Shown here: positions 61,810-64,000 of the stretch, one piece after another | How positions within the stretch are numbered: position 1 is the first letter of the stretch | Layout of the letters: every line of letters starts with the position of its first letter | Assembly: GCA_019686135.1 (NCBI GenBank) | Contig: JADGHL010000007.1 | Span: 18,501-82,500 of the forward strand | Direction: 5' to 3' | From: Myxococcaceae bacterium | Lineage (GTDB): Bacteria; Myxococcota; Myxococcia; Myxococcales; Myxococcaceae | Length of the DNA stretch: 64,000 nucleotides | Translations under genes and position numbers: made by a program | Notes under the pieces: generated by a model | Seen by the model: the letters and a program-made list of their open reading frames with translations, nothing else | Database searches by the model: none | What the model was told of the DNA's origin: nothing

Positions 61810-62946
61810 TCAGCGCGCGATCGCCGGCCTCAGCAGGTAGAACGCCTCTTCGCCGGTGAAGCTCCCCAACGTCTCGCCGCGGATCCTCGCCGCATCGCTG
61901 GAAGCCTGGGCGCAGTCGACCGTACCGTCGGTCTTGTAGTTGTTGGCGACGACGATCCGCGTGTGCCCGCCATCGGAGGTGTCCGAACCGGGGTGGTTGA
62001 CGATGATGACATCTCCCGGGCGGGCGATTTTGAGGAGCGCGTCGATCTTCGCCCGCGCCTCTTCCGGAGTCGTCTTGCCGGGCCACACCTCGCCCAGCTT
62101 GATGAGCGGCGCGTTCTCTCCTCGCGAGTAGTTCGGGATCTCGATCGCGATCGGATAGTTCCCGCCCGGGTAGTGCGGCGGCTGCGCGCCCCCGGCGTAG
62201 AGAGCGTCCATCCCGAAGAGGTTGCACTTCCACCGGTTCTCCGCACCGAGCGGCGTCTGGTTCGGCACGGCGTTGTGGGGCACGTTCGGGTTGGGGCTCC
62301 GCCAGGTCCCCGACACGCCGTAGTCCGCCGCGCGCGTGGCGATGAGGTCGCGCGCTGCCTGCGCGATGCGGTTGCCGTCAGGGACCGGGAGCGTCGCGCC
62401 GATCACCCCGCCCACCCCCGGCGCGGGGTGGTCCATCATCAGCTCCTCCATCTTCAACGCGGTCATCTGATCGATCTGCCCGGTGGCGGGAAGACCGTTG
62501 GCGTTCTGGAACGCGGTCACCGCGCGCGCCGTCTCGGGCCCGTAGTCGCCATCCGCGCCGGCGCCGAGCAGCGCCCACTCCGGCTGATTCATCCGCGCGG
62601 CCAGCGCGTTGAGCGCGCGCTGGAACGTCCGTACCGCCTCCTTCGGAGAGCCTCTCCCCTGCCCGAGTGTCCGCGCACCGGACAGCACCTCCGCCGCGGC
62701 GCGGGTGTCGCCGATCGACCGCAAGGGCGGGAGCATCACCGTGTGCGCCTGCGGCGGGCTGATCGCCGTGAGCGCCTTGCCGGCGCCGGCCTGGAACAGA
62801 TCGCCATAGCGCTCGGAAAGAAGTTTCAGCTCTTCGGGTTTCACCTCGCCGCGCGACACGGCCCCGCGCAACGCGTTGATCTCGGCGGGGGTGATCTTCG
62901 CATCCGACAGCGCACGGCGGACAGCATCGGAGATCCGGGTAGGCAT
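61810..62946 (-). CDS. Peptidoglycan-binding protein with NlpC/CHAP-like cysteine hydrolase domain, no signal peptide
   Basis: This 378-residue protein has helical EF-hand-like or DUF-type N-terminal segments (residues 1-50, SDAKITPAEINALRGAVSRG), a PG_binding_1 domain at about 100-165 (AVRTFQRALNALAARM, DGDYGPETARAVTAFQNANG), and a C-terminal cysteine-peptidase-like domain (about 195-378) with Cys241 in RWKCNLFGMDALY and His328 in DTSDGGHTRIVVAN. The order Cys-then-His resembles NlpC/P60 and CHAP amidases. No signal peptide is present. It is tail-to-tail with the 61039 gene (3-bp gap). Confidence 0.78.
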   Translation of the reverse strand: MPTRISDAVRRALSDAKITPAEINALRGAVSRGEVKPEELKLLSERYGDLFQAGAGKALTAISPPQAHTVMLPPLRSIGDTRAAAEVLSGARTLGQGRGSPKEAVRTFQRALNALAARMNQPEWALLGAGADGDYGPETARAVTAFQNANGLPATGQIDQMTALKMEELMMDHPAPGVGGVIGATLPVPDGNRIAQAARDLIATRAADYGVSGTWRSPNPNVPHNAVPNQTPLGAENRWKCNLFGMDALYAGGAQPPHYPGGNYPIAIEIPNYSRGENAPLIKLGEVWPGKTTPEEARAKIDALLKIARPGDVIIVNHPGSDTSDGGHTRIVVANNYKTDGTVDCAQASSDAARIRGETLGSFTGEEAFYLLRPAIAR

Positions 62947-63032
62947 GGGGCGGACTCTAAGCAAATGACCAGGAGGCTTCGCAAATCGCCCGCCCGGGGC
63001 GACGTAAGGACCTTTCGCATTCCATTCTGGCG

Positions 63033-64000
63033 TTGACGCCCGAGGCGCTGGGGGAGCTCGCGCCCGCGGCCCATGCCGCTCTGGCAAGCGCGGCCAATCA
63101 GCTCGCGGAGCGCGCGCCGGAGATTGCCCAGCGGTTGATCGCCCTGGGGACGACGGGCGACGTTTTCGAAGGCCGCATCCACCCGGCGCAGGGGATCCGC
63201 GCGGTGGCGGTCACCAAGGTGTTCTACGACTTCGGGCAGCGCGACGAAGCGATCCGCTTCTCGCGCGCGAGCTGTTGCTCTCGGAGCTGTTCGGCCACGA
63301 GCCCGGCGCCTTCACCGGCGCGCACGCGCTTCGGGTCGATCGTTTCGAACAGGCGGACGGCAACACCCTGTTGCTCGACGAGATCTCCGAGTTCAGCCGG
63401 CGCGGTCAGGCGTCTCTGTTGCGCGCGCTGCAGGAGGGCACATTCGAGCGGCTCGGCGGCACCGAGCGTCCGCCACGCGGACGTCCGGGTCGTCGCCGCC
63501 ACCAACGGGCGGATCGATCCATCGCGCGCCGCGAGCGACTTCCGGCACGACCTCTACTTCCGCCTAGCCGCGGCGCAACGGCAGGTCCCGCCGTTGCGCG
63601 CGTGTGGGGACGACGTGGTGGAGCTCGCGGAGCAATTCCTCGCGGAGTCGGCGGCCGCGCGCAACGGGACGCCGCGCAGGCTCGGCGAGGACGCGAAAGC
63701 GCTGCTTCGGCAGCACCGTTGGCCGGGCAACGTCCGCGAGCTGAAGAACGTGATCCGCACCGTCGATCTGATGGAAGAGGGCGACGTGCTGCACGCTCCA
63801 GCGCTGGCGCCACTCCTGGGCGGAAGCGTGTTGGGAGCATCCGCCACCGAAATCGACTACGCCGCGGAGCTGCGCGCGAGCGGCATCACCCTGCGGAATA
63901 CCTGGACCTCATCCAACGCGCCTGCGTCCGCGCAATTCAGGAACGCCACGCGGGCAACATCACCCGCACTGCAGCCGAGCTGCGCCTCTCGCGTTCCCGC
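63033..64000 (+). pseudogene. Degenerate sigma-54-dependent activator (AAA+ region), runs off the right edge
   Basis: A frame from TTG 63033 gives [18 protein letters not shown] and breaks near 63262. The next frame has [18 protein letters not shown] and [20 protein letters not shown], the GAFTGA loop and Walker B of a bacterial enhancer-binding protein. Near 63465 the frame returns to the first ([37 protein letters not shown]) and near 63893 shifts again ([20 protein letters not shown], helix-turn-helix start). The Walker A loop is missing, so ATP binding is lost. At least three frame changes and a deletion make it a pseudogene. Confidence 0.75.

Noticed and set aside
1..64000. tRNA, rRNA, CRISPR, insertion sequences, prophage structural genes
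   Set aside because: None was recognised on reading; no direct-repeat array, no transposase or integrase motif, no tRNA-like cloverleaf with TTCRA loop was seen. A tRNAscan or ISfinder run would be the decisive check.

Overview
The window is very GC-rich, GC-dominated at third codon positions, and looks like chromosomal DNA of a myxobacterium (Myxococcota). The support is a C-terminal sorting tail resembling MYXO-CTERM on the first protein, many lipoproteins with Ala/Gly lipoboxes, long cysteine-rich surface lipoproteins, three TetR regulators, NarL-type and sigma-54-activator remnants, and an orphan CpaF/TadA ATPase. No tRNA, rRNA, CRISPR array, integrase or insertion sequence was recognised. 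The species is not determined.

Layout. 1-9.4 kb: tail of a sorted surface protein, a short-chain fatty acid transporter, a CYTH protein, a RapA-like SNF2 helicase, phosphoglycerate mutase, an OmpA-type lipoprotein, a winged-helix/STAS-like (DUF4325) regulator, and a two-gene operon of a hotdog thioesterase and a DsbA/FrnE-type oxidoreductase. 9.4-14.9 kb: small membrane and soluble proteins, an ICMT-like methyltransferase and an LTA-synthase-like membrane sulfatase. 14.9-20.8 kb: an operon of TetR, outer-membrane protein (frameshifted), MacB/LolD-type ATPase, two FtsX-type permeases and a LolA-like protein, which reads as a Lol-like envelope lipid or lipoprotein transport system. 20.8-27.9 kb: a broken LuxR regulator, MAPEG and VOC proteins, a GH18-like lipoprotein, an MsbA-like ABC exporter and a YkgJ-like cysteine-cluster protein. 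28.4-33.7 kb: dnaJ, a penicillin-binding-protein-activator-like lipoprotein and a WD40 lipoprotein. 33.8-42.1 kb: an FNR-like reductase, a GT51-like protein, a frameshifted multidomain lipoprotein, CpaF and several small proteins. 42.4-52.5 kb: PaaX regulator with fatty acid desaturase, an Lnb/DUF4105-type protein, a Cys-rich lipoprotein, an ABA4-like membrane protein under a TetR, and a second TetR divergent from an alpha/beta hydrolase. 52.5-64 kb: cytochrome c, gyrA, a second Cys-rich lipoprotein, scramblase-like, SRPBCC and DUF3634 proteins, two cell-wall hydrolases without signal peptides, and a degenerate sigma-54 activator.

The strongest unusual feature is at 8688-9323. The DsbA-family gene contains an in-frame TGA exactly where the first cysteine of its CxxC active site belongs, followed by a perfect 7-bp hairpin with a GGUC loop at a distance suitable for a bacterial SECIS element. 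This indicates a selenoprotein (U-P-F-C active site) that a standard gene finder would truncate by 32 residues, removing its active site. Other points of interest are a degenerate retropepsin-like domain inside a WD40 lipoprotein, an HExxH plus Lnb-like fusion, palindromic candidate operators next to all three TetR genes, a family of short GTGGTG-type intergenic repeats, and five loci broken by frameshifts or truncation, at least one of them in a C6 run.
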